Shown here one piece after another: positions 1 through 6,842 of a stretch of DNA of 15,959 nt. Position 1 is the first letter of the stretch. Each line of letters begins with the position of its first letter. This DNA comes from JBDKVA01 sp039679375 (GTDB taxonomy: Bacteria > Bacillota > Clostridia > Acetivibrionales > DTU013): the NCBI GenBank assembly GCA_039679375.1, contig JBDKVA010000120.1, forward strand, positions 1-15,959. Reading direction: 5' to 3'. The notes under the pieces were generated by a model that did no database searches, was not told the DNA's origin, and was given only the letters and a program-made list of their open reading frames with translations. The position numbers were made by a program, and so were the translations under genes.

Positions 1-23
1 TTTCGGTTAATTATTGTGATTTG

Positions 24-401
24 CTATTTGTTTTCTTCAACTGCAGCTCCAATCGTAAGATCCTGACAGACCCTTCCGTTTACAATATGTTCGGAAACAA
101 TACGGGCTGCCTTTTCGGGCGTCATCTTTACATATGTGACCTTTTTACCATCTGCATCAAATACTTCAACAATTGGCTCCAGTCTGCATACGCCGATACA
201 TCCTGTCATGGTTACTGTTACATCACTGAGTTTTCTTTTGCCGAGTTCATCAACAAAAGCGTTCATAACTGGCCTTGCTCCGGCGGCTATACCGCAGGTG
301 GCCATTCCGACGACGACACGCATGCCGTTTTTGTTTGACCTTATTTTTATTTGATTTAATGTTTGTGTCCTTATTGCTTCAAGATCAGCTATCGATTTCA
401 C
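24..401 (-). CDS. Thioredoxin-like (2Fe-2S) ferredoxin of a hydrogenase operon
   Basis: A 125-residue soluble protein of the thioredoxin-fold 2Fe-2S ferredoxin family, the fold also found at the N-terminus of NuoF/HydB subunits. Cysteines fit cluster binding: C36 in MATCGIAAGA, C68 and C72 in TGCIGVC, with an extra C112. The likely role is electron transfer within a NuoEF-type hydrogenase complex. It starts with GTG, preceded by GGAGG at an 8-nt spacing, and its first 17 bases overlap the end of the upstream ATPase gene, which suggests translational coupling. It ends with TAG 23 bases before the window edge. In similar clostridial operons the next gene is the NuoF-like subunit, so one is expected just outside. 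Family assignment is firm; exact partner is inferred. Confidence 0.88.
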   Translation of the reverse strand: MKSIADLEAIRTQTLNQIKIRSNKNGMRVVVGMATCGIAAGARPVMNAFVDELGKRKLSDVTVTMTGCIGVCRLEPIVEVFDADGKKVTYVKMTPEKAARIVSEHIVNGRVCQDLTIGAAVEENK

Positions 402-951
402 TTAATACACCTCCAAATATATCTGACAAGCCTTCTTTTATATATTTCCTGAGCCACTGGACCACCGTGAACTCCGATAATGGGACTTCACCAAGTGCCT
501 GGCTCGCTTCGCGTGAATTGAAAACGAATTGTCTGCTGCCGTTTTCAAGCCGCAATTGAATTTCAACTTCCGGATTGGCAGCTGCCATATCCGTAATGAC
601 GCCTTCCAGATCACCAATCGGCGGCCTGTCGATATTGGCGATCGCAAAAACTGCTTTTACTGCAGTTCCTACGCCTTTTTGCGAAGTTATATCAAACCTT
701 CCGCCAGACTGTTCCGCCGATGCCTTGAACAGAGGAATCCCAAGTCCGACCTTTCTCGTCGTCCTTGTGGTGGAAAAAGGGTCTGTAACCCTGGCAAGAA
801 GCTCGCTGTCCATACCGCAGCCATTATCCTCAATTGTGACTTCAAGCATTCCGGTTTCAGACTTAGTAAGTATGTTCAACTTTATCATACTTGCTTTTGC
901 TGCTGTCGAATTTTGCATGATGTCAAGGATATGCAGCGATATGTCCCTCAA
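385..951 (-). CDS. Stand-alone GHKL (histidine-kinase-like) ATPase in the hydrogenase operon
   Basis: A 188-residue protein whose first about 100 residues form a GHKL ATPase domain: N-box DIMQNS at 10-15, G1 box DNGCGM at 42-47, a VGLGIPLF ATP-lid motif at 68-75 and GVGT at 93-96. No dimerisation/phosphoacceptor domain, sensor domain or membrane segment precedes it; the domain begins at residue 1. The C-terminal about 85 residues are not recognised. Homologues sit between NuoE and NuoF genes of clostridial hydrogenase operons and are usually called histidine kinases; their role is not known to me. The start is TTG at 949-951, supported by GGAGG with a 6-nt spacing and by the MRDISLHILDI opening typical of the family. 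It lies 42 nt after the NuoE gene and overlaps the next gene by 17 nt. Confidence 0.87.
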   Translation of the reverse strand: MRDISLHILDIMQNSTAAKASMIKLNILTKSETGMLEVTIEDNGCGMDSELLARVTDPFSTTRTTRKVGLGIPLFKASAEQSGGRFDITSQKGVGTAVKAVFAIANIDRPPIGDLEGVITDMAAANPEVEIQLRLENGSRQFVFNSREASQALGEVPLSEFTVVQWLRKYIKEGLSDIFGGVLSEIDS

Positions 952-965
952 GCTTGTCCTCCTCC
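949..965 (-). promoter_or_regulatory. Ribosome binding site fixing a TTG start
   Basis: On the minus strand GGAGGAGGA (965-957) precedes TTG (951-949) by 5-6 nt. No ATG lies close by that would keep the conserved N-terminal MRDISLHILDI sequence, so this site decides the start of the ATPase gene. Confidence 0.75.
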
Positions 966-993
966 ATATACAGGCCTTGTGATGCTGTTGTCA

Positions 994-1485
994 CTACATA
1001 TCCCTGTATTTGTCCAATATCTTTTCTATGTCATCCGGAGTCAGCCTTCCGTAAACATCATCATTGATCATGACGACTGGAGCCAAGCCGCAGGCGCCGA
1101 TGCAACGGCATGCATTCAATGAAAATTTTCCATCCTCCGTGCAATCGCCAACATGTATTCCAAGCTTTTCCTGCAGTTTTTCCAGCACCAGATTTGAACC
1201 CTTTACATAGCAAGCAGTACCCATGCACGCACTGATCTGGAATTTGCCCTTCGGCTTGAGAGAAAATTGGGTGTAAAACGTCACAACTCCATAAATCTCA
1301 GCAAGTGGCACATTCAAGCCTTCTGAAATTTTCTTCTGTACGTTTATGGGAAGGTACCCATAAACCTCCTGGGCTTCATGCAGCACAGGTATCAACGCAC
1401 CTTTGGAATCCTTGTACTTCCCAATGATTTCCTGCAATTTGCGTTCTTTTTCATCGACGCAATTGCAGCAGCAGCTACCGCTCAT
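994..1485 (-). CDS. NuoE-like [2Fe-2S] subunit of an NAD(P)-linked [FeFe]-hydrogenase (HydC/HndA type)
   Basis: A 163-residue homologue of the 24-kDa subunit of complex I. The [2Fe-2S] ligands are C87 and C92 (CMGTAC) and C128 and C132 (CIGAC) in the thioredoxin-like C-terminal half; the helical N-terminal half holds the usual ALIPVLHEAQEVYGYLP segment. In trimeric hydrogenases this subunit relays electrons near the FMN subunit. It is the first gene of an operon reading toward base 1, with ATG at 1485 and GGAGG 9 nt upstream. A promoter and a perfect Rex operator lie just before it. The N-terminus has an odd cysteine cluster, CCCNC at 5-9, not part of the known cluster ligands. Family call is very sure; assignment to a hydrogenase rests on context and on the second such locus in this window. 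Confidence 0.93.
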   Translation of the reverse strand: MSGSCCCNCVDEKERKLQEIIGKYKDSKGALIPVLHEAQEVYGYLPINVQKKISEGLNVPLAEIYGVVTFYTQFSLKPKGKFQISACMGTACYVKGSNLVLEKLQEKLGIHVGDCTEDGKFSLNACRCIGACGLAPVVMINDDVYGRLTPDDIEKILDKYRDM

Positions 1486-1548
1486 TTTTCATGACCTCCC
1501 GGATGTAATTTGTTACTTTTTTCATTGTTTGTTAAATGTTAAAATTAG

Positions 1549-1566
1549 TTGTTAACAATTTAACAA
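1549..1566. promoter_or_regulatory. Rex operator (NADH/NAD+-responsive)
   Basis: The sequence TTGTTAACAATTTAACAA matches the Rex consensus TTGTTAA-N4-TTAACAA at all 14 fixed positions. It lies just downstream of the -10 element of the NuoE promoter, at about the transcription start, where a bound repressor would block initiation. A degenerate neighbouring half-site, TTGTTAA, begins at 1529. Confidence 0.85.
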
Positions 1567-1572
1567 ATGCCG

Positions 1573-1601
1573 TTAATATTATAACAAATGATTTTTGTCA
1601 A
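1573..1601 (-). promoter_or_regulatory. Sigma-A-type promoter of the NuoE/ATPase/ferredoxin operon
   Basis: On the minus strand TTGACA (1601-1596, perfect -35) is followed after 17 nt by TATTAA (1578-1573, -10, 4 of 6). The start would be near 1566, giving a leader of about 80 nt. The Rex operator lies immediately downstream. Confidence 0.7.
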
Positions 1602-1704
1602 TTCAACTGCTTATATAAATAAATTTGTACTTTATGTGAAAAAAATGATGCGTTTCAGGCTAAATCTGCCTGCCGTTCCAAATCGCCTATTATTGTGTAC
1701 GAAA

Positions 1705-2421
1705 TTAGGAATTTTTTTTCAATTTTTTAATAACGGCCATCGGGCTGCGATCCTCAAGTTCCAGCCACATTTCTCTTTCCAATATTTCCCCCAGATAATG
1801 TGCATCGGAAGACCGGATCAGTCCATAGCTGTCAAGTTCCGGCCTTAACGTTCTGAAAGCGGTTTCGCTGCAGTTTCTGGAAATCTCAAGATACCTGATG
1901 CCCAAATCTTCGGGAATCATCCCGAGATTGGATATCATACCATTTGACAGCCTGTCTATATGAGCCGGCAAAACCACGCCGCCAAGCCGGTTTACAAAAA
2001 GGAATACTTCATTGACATTCAGGAGTGTTGCAGTAATGAGCATGCGCTCTTCTTCGCCCATAATACGGTCATACTCGTCCAGTATTAATTGCTTCCCGAA
2101 TATTTCCTCTCTGTTTTTCATGTCGGGAAGTGAATTGTAAACATGCCTGTGCAGTACAGCCGCAGATTCCAGATCAGGCAGCAGGCAGACCAGATGGACT
2201 TCCTCTGAGGTCTCCACCTCCATACCCGGTATGAAAATAAGCCCGGTTTTTTTTGCACATTTGTCAACAGCCTCCAGATTGGCACCTGAGTTGTGGTCTG
2301 TAATAGCAATAAAGTCCAGGCCTTTTATGCGGGCCATGTTAACGATATTGTTCGGCGTCATGTCCTTGTCTGCACAGGGTGAGAGAGCCGAATGGATATG
2401 AAGGTCGACAGCAAATTTCAT
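1705..2421 (-). CDS. PHP-domain metal-dependent phosphoesterase
   Basis: A 238-residue PHP-superfamily protein, predicted to be a cytosolic metal-dependent hydrolase of phosphoester or nucleotide substrates. Metal-binding motifs are visible in order: HIH at residues 8-10 (DLHIHSALSPC), the TDHNSG motif, EVE after GM, PAHID, and a late SSDAH. The substrate cannot be told. The ATG at 2421 is preferred over a GTG 12 nt upstream because it forms an ATGA overlap with the stop of the upstream DRTGG gene and gives the usual MKFAVDLHIHS opening. It is the last gene of the sensory-hydrogenase operon. The downstream hairpin (CAGGC/GCCTG near 1657-1673) is weak and 12 nt from a T8 run, so termination here may be leaky. 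Confidence 0.9.
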   Translation of the reverse strand: MKFAVDLHIHSALSPCADKDMTPNNIVNMARIKGLDFIAITDHNSGANLEAVDKCAKKTGLIFIPGMEVETSEEVHLVCLLPDLESAAVLHRHVYNSLPDMKNREEIFGKQLILDEYDRIMGEEERMLITATLLNVNEVFLFVNRLGGVVLPAHIDRLSNGMISNLGMIPEDLGIRYLEISRNCSETAFRTLRPELDSYGLIRSSDAHYLGEILEREMWLELEDRSPMAVIKKLKKNS

Positions 2422-2747
2422 AGATTCTTGCACGCCATACAGCAGATTTGATAGGCACTAAGCGTGGAGCTTATAACAGGGATGCCCTCCCGGACCGCTT
2501 TTTTCAAAGTAGCCTCTTCCATTTCGATACCTTCCGGCACAATGATACAGGATAGTTCCGAAAGGGATGCCACTGCGACTATGTTCATATTGGTATGGAC
2601 AGTTATCCATGCAGCTCCTTTCGGTGCATGCGCCATGACCCAGCTGAGCAGGTCGCAGCAGTAAACGTCCATTACCTGTGAATCCGCTCCTGTTTCACCT
2701 GTCAGCAGCTGTGCCCCAAGCTTTTCAGCTAACTCTGTTACCTTCAT
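2418..2747 (-). CDS. DRTGG-domain protein (second copy)
   Basis: A 109-residue soluble protein of the stand-alone DRTGG-like family, paralogous to the first gene of this operon. Both open with a motif like KLGAQLLTGE / ILGAELLTGN, have a central D-LLSWVMAH / DLMSDVMAY helix, and end with a PVISST / TVMSTR strand followed by a cysteine-containing helix. DRTGG domains are small alpha/beta modules often found with regulatory or ligand-sensing domains; no enzymatic role is known to me. ATG at 2747 has GGAGG 8 nt upstream. It lies 22 nt after the sensory hydrogenase and overlaps the PHP gene by 4 nt. Two internal cysteine pairs (YCCD and ICCMAC) are notable beside an Fe-S protein. Confidence 0.82.
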   Translation of the reverse strand: MKVTELAEKLGAQLLTGETGADSQVMDVYCCDLLSWVMAHAPKGAAWITVHTNMNIVAVASLSELSCIIVPEGIEMEEATLKKAVREGIPVISSTLSAYQICCMACKNL

Positions 2748-2769
2748 CGCCCATTCCTCCGATCAGGCT

Positions 2770-4083
2770 TCATTCTTTTCTCTTTTCCATCACGGGCGGT
2801 ATTTTGTTTTCAAGCTCAACCATCTGTGCCGCCAGATCCCGCACCCGCTCGCGAAGCTTGAATATACAGTCCGTCTCGTTTGCATTGCCTCTCACGATAT
2901 CCTCTGCAAGCGCATGGCAACTTGGCGCTCCGCATGCTCCACAGTCCAGACCCGGTAAACCCCCATTTATTTTCTCCAGATTTTCGAGCATTTCCATCGC
3001 CTTACCGAGATCATCGTCCAGTTTCATAATAGGCTTATGAACGATATTGCCTGTCCAGACCATGCTGTCTTCATAGGTTTCTTGCGGTATTTCCCTTACC
3101 CCTGACGCCTTGGCGTCATCGATATGTTTCTTTAGTCTGGTCTTGGCTACATATACGTTTTCAACCGTGAGGGGACCACCCAGGCAGCCTCCGTTGCAGG
3201 ACAAACCCTCTATGAAGTCCACGCCCTCCAGCTTGTCATTTTCAACTGCTTCAAGTATTGTAATCACGTTATGGATACCATCCACTGCAAGGAACCTGTC
3301 TGTGCCCAGTGCAAGTCCTTCACCTCCCGAGTTGGCCCACCGTATGCCCTCATATCCGGCATGTGCAAGCTGTGCCGCCTCGCCGGTCTGCTCTAATTTG
3401 GATCGAAGCGTCAGGTAAACGTCTTTTATGGAAATCACACCGTCAACAGCAGATTTTTGATTTTCATATGGCGCCTTTACGCTTGTCGCTTTTGCAGCAC
3501 ATGGCGTAATGAAGAATATACCGATATCGGAGGGATTCAGACCTCTTGTTTCGACTGCCCTTTTCCTGGCCATTTTAGCAGCCACCTCCATCGGCGACTC
3601 CAGCTTGACCAGATTTTCGATTAGGTTCGGGAAACGAACCTGAATAAGCCTTACAACAGCCGGACAGGCTGAAGAAATCATTGGTTTATTTACATTGCCC
3701 GACGCCAGAAGCTTTTTTGTTGCATCGGTCACAAACTCAGCTGCCTTTGCCACCTCATATACATCATCAAAACCGATCAGCTTCAAAGCATTCAGCAGCC
3801 TGTTTACAGAATATTCCGGTTTGAACTGGCTGTACAGCGTCGGTGCCGGAATTGCGATTCTGTATTTAAAGGCTGAAACACATGAAAAGTCATCCGTAAT
3901 CGCTTTCTTAGCATGTTGCGGGCATACCCTGATGCACTCTCCGCAATCAATGCACCTTTCATTGATTATACGGGCTTTGCCACACCGAACCCTTATCGCT
4001 TCGGTAGGGCACCTCTTTATACAGTTTGTACAGCCTCTGCACTTTTCCTCGTCCAGTGTAACCGAATGAAAATAACTGCCCAT
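2770..4083 (-). CDS. Putatively sensory [FeFe]-hydrogenase homologue (HydS/HfsB-like Fe-S protein)
   Basis: A 437-residue Fe-S protein. Domain order: two [4Fe-4S] ferredoxin motifs (C15/C18/C21/C25 and C44/C47/C50/C54); an [FeFe]-hydrogenase large-subunit domain at about 70-345; a third Fe-S motif DCGACGAPSC with C381/C384/C389 and C406; and a short charged, probably coiled-coil tail. H-cluster cysteines are kept: C140 in SSACPAV, C195 in TPCAAK, C296 and C300 in SCNGGC. The proton-relay Cys before C140 is Ala, and the Glu of PCxxKxxE is absent, as in putatively sensory rather than catalytic hydrogenases. The PAS and phosphatase domains common in such sensors are missing. ATG at 4083 has an AGAGGTGAG ribosome site. 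It sits between an RsbW-like ATPase and DRTGG/PHP genes. H2 or redox sensing is inference. Confidence 0.88.
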   Translation of the reverse strand: MGSYFHSVTLDEEKCRGCTNCIKRCPTEAIRVRCGKARIINERCIDCGECIRVCPQHAKKAITDDFSCVSAFKYRIAIPAPTLYSQFKPEYSVNRLLNALKLIGFDDVYEVAKAAEFVTDATKKLLASGNVNKPMISSACPAVVRLIQVRFPNLIENLVKLESPMEVAAKMARKRAVETRGLNPSDIGIFFITPCAAKATSVKAPYENQKSAVDGVISIKDVYLTLRSKLEQTGEAAQLAHAGYEGIRWANSGGEGLALGTDRFLAVDGIHNVITILEAVENDKLEGVDFIEGLSCNGGCLGGPLTVENVYVAKTRLKKHIDDAKASGVREIPQETYEDSMVWTGNIVHKPIMKLDDDLGKAMEMLENLEKINGGLPGLDCGACGAPSCHALAEDIVRGNANETDCIFKLRERVRDLAAQMVELENKIPPVMEKRKE

Positions 4084-4168
4084 TCTCTCACCTCTCTGCT
4101 GTCTTCAGGGAAATTTGCTTCATTCATGACTTAAGCCCCGAAGCGAATTTTCTTGTCCGGATAATAAC

Positions 4169-4606
4169 TCAGTTCCTGCCGCCTAAATGTACAATGATGG
4201 TTACCGTAGTTCCCTTTCCTACTTCCGTATCGATATGCAGCTTGTCCGCATAGCGTTTCATATTGGGTAACCCCATACCGGCGCCAAAGCCCATTTCCCT
4301 TACCTCATCCGAAGCTGTGGAATATCCCTCCTGCATGGCCAGCTCAAGGTCGGGAATACCTGGACCCTTGTCACTTATCCGAACCATAATTTTTTCATTG
4401 TCAATTTCAATATCGGCTGCTCCCCCATTGCCATGGATCACAGCGTTTATCTCAGCCTCATACATTGAAACAGCTGTTTTTTTTATGAGCGTCGGGTTTA
4501 TTCCCAGCTGTACCAACAGCTTTTTCACATTGCTTGAAGCTTCACCCGCACAAGTCAGATCTTTTGAAGGTATCTCATAGTGCAGCTTCATCGAACTACT
4601 GCTCAC
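4169..4606 (-). CDS. RsbW/SpoIIAB-like anti-sigma-type serine kinase ATPase
   Basis: A 145-residue GHKL ATPase of the anti-sigma regulatory kinase type, full length for that family. Motifs: N-box EAEINAVIHG at 50-59, G1 box DKGPGI at 79-84, and G2 loop GFGAGMGLPNMKRYAD at 106-121. Family members bind sigma factors or phosphorylate a STAS-domain antagonist. Neither a sigma factor, a STAS protein nor a PP2C phosphatase is in the window, so the target is unknown. The GTG at 4606 overlaps the previous stop as GTGA and has an upstream AGGAAAGG; an ATG at 4591 (MKLHYEIPS) is an equally possible start. It ends 85 nt before the sensory hydrogenase, the most telling neighbour. Confidence 0.88.
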   Translation of the reverse strand: MSSSSMKLHYEIPSKDLTCAGEASSNVKKLLVQLGINPTLIKKTAVSMYEAEINAVIHGNGGAADIEIDNEKIMVRISDKGPGIPDLELAMQEGYSTASDEVREMGFGAGMGLPNMKRYADKLHIDTEVGKGTTVTIIVHLGGRN

Positions 4607-4953
4607 TCACGAACACCCTTTCCTGTCAGGCCTGCGCTGTATAGCTTGCCACAGGCGATAAACATCGGATGCCGTGTGGACATAACTGTCATACCTTTTT
4701 CTTCAGCGAGATCCAAAATGGCCTTACCGGGAATTTTCCCCCTGACAAATACAACTGCCTTTATATCCATCATTTCAGCTGTTCTGATTACCTGCGGGCT
4801 TACCAGTCCTGTCAGCAGCAGGATATTTTCCTTTACATAAGCCATTACATCACTCATCAGGTCGGATCCGCAGGCCGACATGATTTCCATTTCCATATTG
4901 TTTCCTGTCAACAGTTCTGCGCCTAATATTTCCCTAATCTTACTCAGTGTCAT
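4603..4953 (-). CDS. DRTGG-domain protein (first copy)
   Basis: A 116-residue soluble protein, paralogue of the DRTGG protein encoded at 2418-2747. Visible features are the ILGAELLTGN opening, a DLMSDVMAY helix, a KAVVFVRGKIP strand-turn and a final TVMSTRHPMFIACGKLY segment. There is no signal peptide or membrane segment. It is the first gene of the five-gene operon; ATG at 4953 follows AAAGGGG at a reasonable spacing and lies about 225 nt after the predicted start site. The 4-nt overlap with the RsbW-like gene suggests coupled expression. A regulatory or ligand-binding role is inferred from the domain class only. Confidence 0.82.
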   Translation of the reverse strand: MTLSKIREILGAELLTGNNMEMEIMSACGSDLMSDVMAYVKENILLLTGLVSPQVIRTAEMMDIKAVVFVRGKIPGKAILDLAEEKGMTVMSTRHPMFIACGKLYSAGLTGKGVRE

Positions 4954-5042
4954 ATACGATAGCCCCTTTTACTCCTACTTGTTTTACTTTCCGTTAAAAT
5001 GAAACTTGTACCATTGCTTGTCCCACTTACTCTTTTGAGCCC

Positions 5043-5078
5043 ATTATATCATGATTTCCGCAGAAATCTTGATATAAT
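5043..5078. repeat. Imperfect palindrome in the operon leader
   Basis: Arms ATTATATCATGATTTC (5043-5058) and GAAATCTTGATATAAT (5063-5078) pair over 15 of 16 positions around a 4-nt CGCA loop. It lies inside the predicted leader of the DRTGG-first operon and could fold in RNA. Both ends carry the motif TGATATAAT, the same as in the nearby 17-bp inverted repeat. Confidence 0.7.
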
Positions 5079-5147
5079 TGCCCCTGCGCGTTTCGGCGTC
5101 ATGGTCCTTTGGCTGAAAATTTCGCGCGTGCGGCTAATTCCGCGGAG

Positions 5148-5195
5148 TGATATAATGTATCTGCATTTCAGCTTAGCGGCAGATACATTATATCA
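5148..5195. repeat. Perfect 17-bp inverted repeat overlapping a promoter
   Basis: Arms TGATATAATGTATCTGC (5148-5164) and GCAGATACATTATATCA (5179-5195) are exact complements around a 14-nt loop. The right arm contains the -10 TATAAT of the minus-strand promoter. There is no T-tract on either side, so it is a poor terminator candidate for the upstream copper-amine-oxidase-domain gene; it may be a protein-binding site or a remnant of a small mobile repeat. Confidence 0.75.
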
Positions 5196-5215
5196 TATTG
5201 TTAATGAATTAACAA
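5187..5215 (-). promoter_or_regulatory. Promoter of the sensory-hydrogenase operon
   Basis: On the minus strand TTGTTA (5215-5210, -35, 4 of 6) is followed after 17 nt by TATAAT (5192-5187, perfect -10), itself preceded by TGA as an extended -10. The start would be near 5180, giving a leader of roughly 225 nt. The Rex operator covers the -35 and most of the spacer. Confidence 0.72.
5198..5215. promoter_or_regulatory. Rex operator (NADH/NAD+-responsive)
   Basis: TTGTTAATGAATTAACAA matches the Rex consensus TTGTTAA-N4-TTAACAA at all 14 fixed positions. It overlaps the -35 and spacer of the promoter for the DRTGG/RsbW-like/sensory-hydrogenase operon, a classic repressor position. Confidence 0.86.
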
Positions 5216-5231
5216 TCACGGACAGTGCGTT

Positions 5232-6659
5232 TTATTCAGTTATACCTGGAGTTTCAAGTCCTTGTATATCATTCTGCTTTACTTCGGATGCATCAGTCAG
5301 GACATCTTCGGGAATGATGATATCAAAGCTGCCGTTATATTCACTATACAGGATCCTGATGTTCATATCTGTTTTTATGTCTTCTTCCTTATTTTTTTGG
5401 CAGATCGCTACATTCATTGATATGCTGCTGATAAGTTTCGTACTGGGATTTATGGAAAGCTCAACATGAAATGTTTCAAATTCCGTGTTTTTCACAGAAG
5501 AAATCAGTTTTTTGATATTCTGCCCCTCGAGCGCTCTGTTGAACATATCTGTCAGGAAAACATCCCCCTGTAGAAGTATTTCATCCGGATCGGCGCCTTC
5601 AGTCGATGGTGTGAGGTCTATGGCCGATGGAACGGAGCCATTGGCTGCTGGAGTAGAGCCTTCGGTCGCTGAAACGGAGCTATTGGCCGCTGAAGTGGTG
5701 CCCTCAGTCGCTGAAACGGAGCTATTAACCGCTGGAGTGGAGCCTTCGGCCGGTGATACTGTGCCGCCAGAATGTGTGGCGGAGTCTGCAGCCTGCGGTT
5801 CTGCGCCTGTAACCTGTGTCAGGCCTGCACATAGGCTTTCGGTTATGTTCAATACCGTCATGTCGCTCTGGCTGGCAAACAACTTATCGTATTCGGATGG
5901 CAGGTGAATTTTCTTTTGCCATTTTTGAGTCAGGATATCCTGTATGTACGAAGCCTGATCAGCATAGTAGGCACTCGACTTAAAGGCTATACCAGGCATT
6001 TCAAGACACATTCCCATAGACATTTTTTTCAGCGCCTTATCAATTTGAGTATCCACGTGGATGCCAATATGTGTTATGCTGGGATCTGTTTTCACATTGG
6101 CATCCGCATCCATTGACTGCCTCAATTTTACTGTAAGCTTCATGGCTTCATCCACTTTACCCAATATCACCTTCATCTGTTCGAATTTATTCACATCACA
6201 AATGTATATGGAATTGGCCGGGCCATCCCAGACAACCTTTTTATCCAGCGCTTCGGCAACAAATCTAAGCGGTATGTACATCCTCTTGTTCTTTTCATAT
6301 AAAACCGGAACGACGTCAAGCGTTATCGGCTGTTCATCCACGTATGCCGTTTTATCGCCTTCTGTCAGATAGATCCTGGTCTGATCCTTCAATACGGTGA
6401 CGCTTTTTTCCAGTTCATTATAAATAATATGCCCGTCATCATTTGGAACTCCAAGGTTCACAAGCATTTCCCTGAGCGGCAGAAGAGTCCTTTGTCCGGT
6501 GCTGATGGGCACATCCTGATACACGGTCAGTTTACCATCCATAATGACCCTTACATCAGGCTCCTCAAGTATCCTATTTGCCTCCGCCCCCGATATGGCT
6601 GCCGGTATGGAAATCAAAAGCAATAATGTCATAAGAATAGATATAAATAATTTTTTCAT
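5232..6659 (-). CDS. Secreted copper-amine-oxidase N-terminal-domain protein
   Basis: A 475-residue exported protein. Residues 1-25 form a signal peptide (KK, hydrophobic core, AISGA). A copper amine oxidase-like N-terminal domain spans about 35-155, with its hallmark segments RTLLPLREMLVNLG and YIPLRFVAEALDKKVVWDG; despite the name this is a non-catalytic surface module common in Firmicutes. Residues 160-285 and 360-475 form a less clear domain, possibly lipocalin/LppX-like. Between them (about 293-357) lies a Ser/Thr/Ala/Glu-rich linker with 14-residue repeats such as SVSATEGTTSAANS. ATG at 6659 has AAGGAG 8 nt upstream. No confident promoter was found in the 183-nt gap upstream. It probably forms a single-gene unit at the cell surface; specific function unknown. 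Confidence 0.85.
   Translation of the reverse strand: MKKLFISILMTLLLLISIPAAISGAEANRILEEPDVRVIMDGKLTVYQDVPISTGQRTLLPLREMLVNLGVPNDDGHIIYNELEKSVTVLKDQTRIYLTEGDKTAYVDEQPITLDVVPVLYEKNKRMYIPLRFVAEALDKKVVWDGPANSIYICDVNKFEQMKVILGKVDEAMKLTVKLRQSMDADANVKTDPSITHIGIHVDTQIDKALKKMSMGMCLEMPGIAFKSSAYYADQASYIQDILTQKWQKKIHLPSEYDKLFASQSDMTVLNITESLCAGLTQVTGAEPQAADSATHSGGTVSPAEGSTPAVNSSVSATEGTTSAANSSVSATEGSTPAANGSVPSAIDLTPSTEGADPDEILLQGDVFLTDMFNRALEGQNIKKLISSVKNTEFETFHVELSINPSTKLISSISMNVAICQKNKEEDIKTDMNIRILYSEYNGSFDIIIPEDVLTDASEVKQNDIQGLETPGITE
5634..5759. repeat. Three tandem 42-bp repeats inside the linker coding region
   Basis: Three units at 5634-5675, 5676-5717 and 5718-5759 begin GGAGC(C/T)ATT and end near GCTGAAAC or GGTGATAC. 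Each encodes 14 residues, so unit gain or loss would keep the frame. A degenerate fourth unit seems to lie at lower coordinates. Confidence 0.8.
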
Positions 6660-6762
6660 CGATACAGCTCCTTAAGTGATTTCATTTATAACATTATTCT
6701 TTAAGGTGGCTTAAAATACCAGCCGCGCCTATAATTGTCCTTGAAATTGAATAAAGAGACAT

Positions 6763-6811
6763 AAAAAGGGGCTAGGCACTTGCGGTTTTTCAACCGCTAG
6801 TGCATAACCCC
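6763..6811 (-). terminator. Rho-independent terminator of the beta-helix gene
   Basis: On the minus strand GGGG and CCCC (6811-6808 and 6771-6768) enclose a stem GCACT-A-GCGGTT / AACCGC-A-AGTGC with a 4-nt loop, followed directly by TTTTT (6767-6763). It lies 32 nt after the stop codon of the beta-helix gene and separates it from the next gene. Confidence 0.88.
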
Positions 6812-6842
6812 ATATTTTGACTGAAAGGGTTTTAACAAATCA

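Noticed and set aside
529..1122. Plus-strand reading frame of 197 codons
   Set aside because: It lies opposite the ATPase and NuoE genes, has no ribosome site or recognisable motif, and has a cysteine-rich, implausible composition. It is a shadow frame.
5485..5907. Plus-strand Ala/Glu/Val-rich repeat protein
   Set aside because: It is the antisense reading of the 42-bp repeats in the copper-amine-oxidase-domain gene; no start signals.
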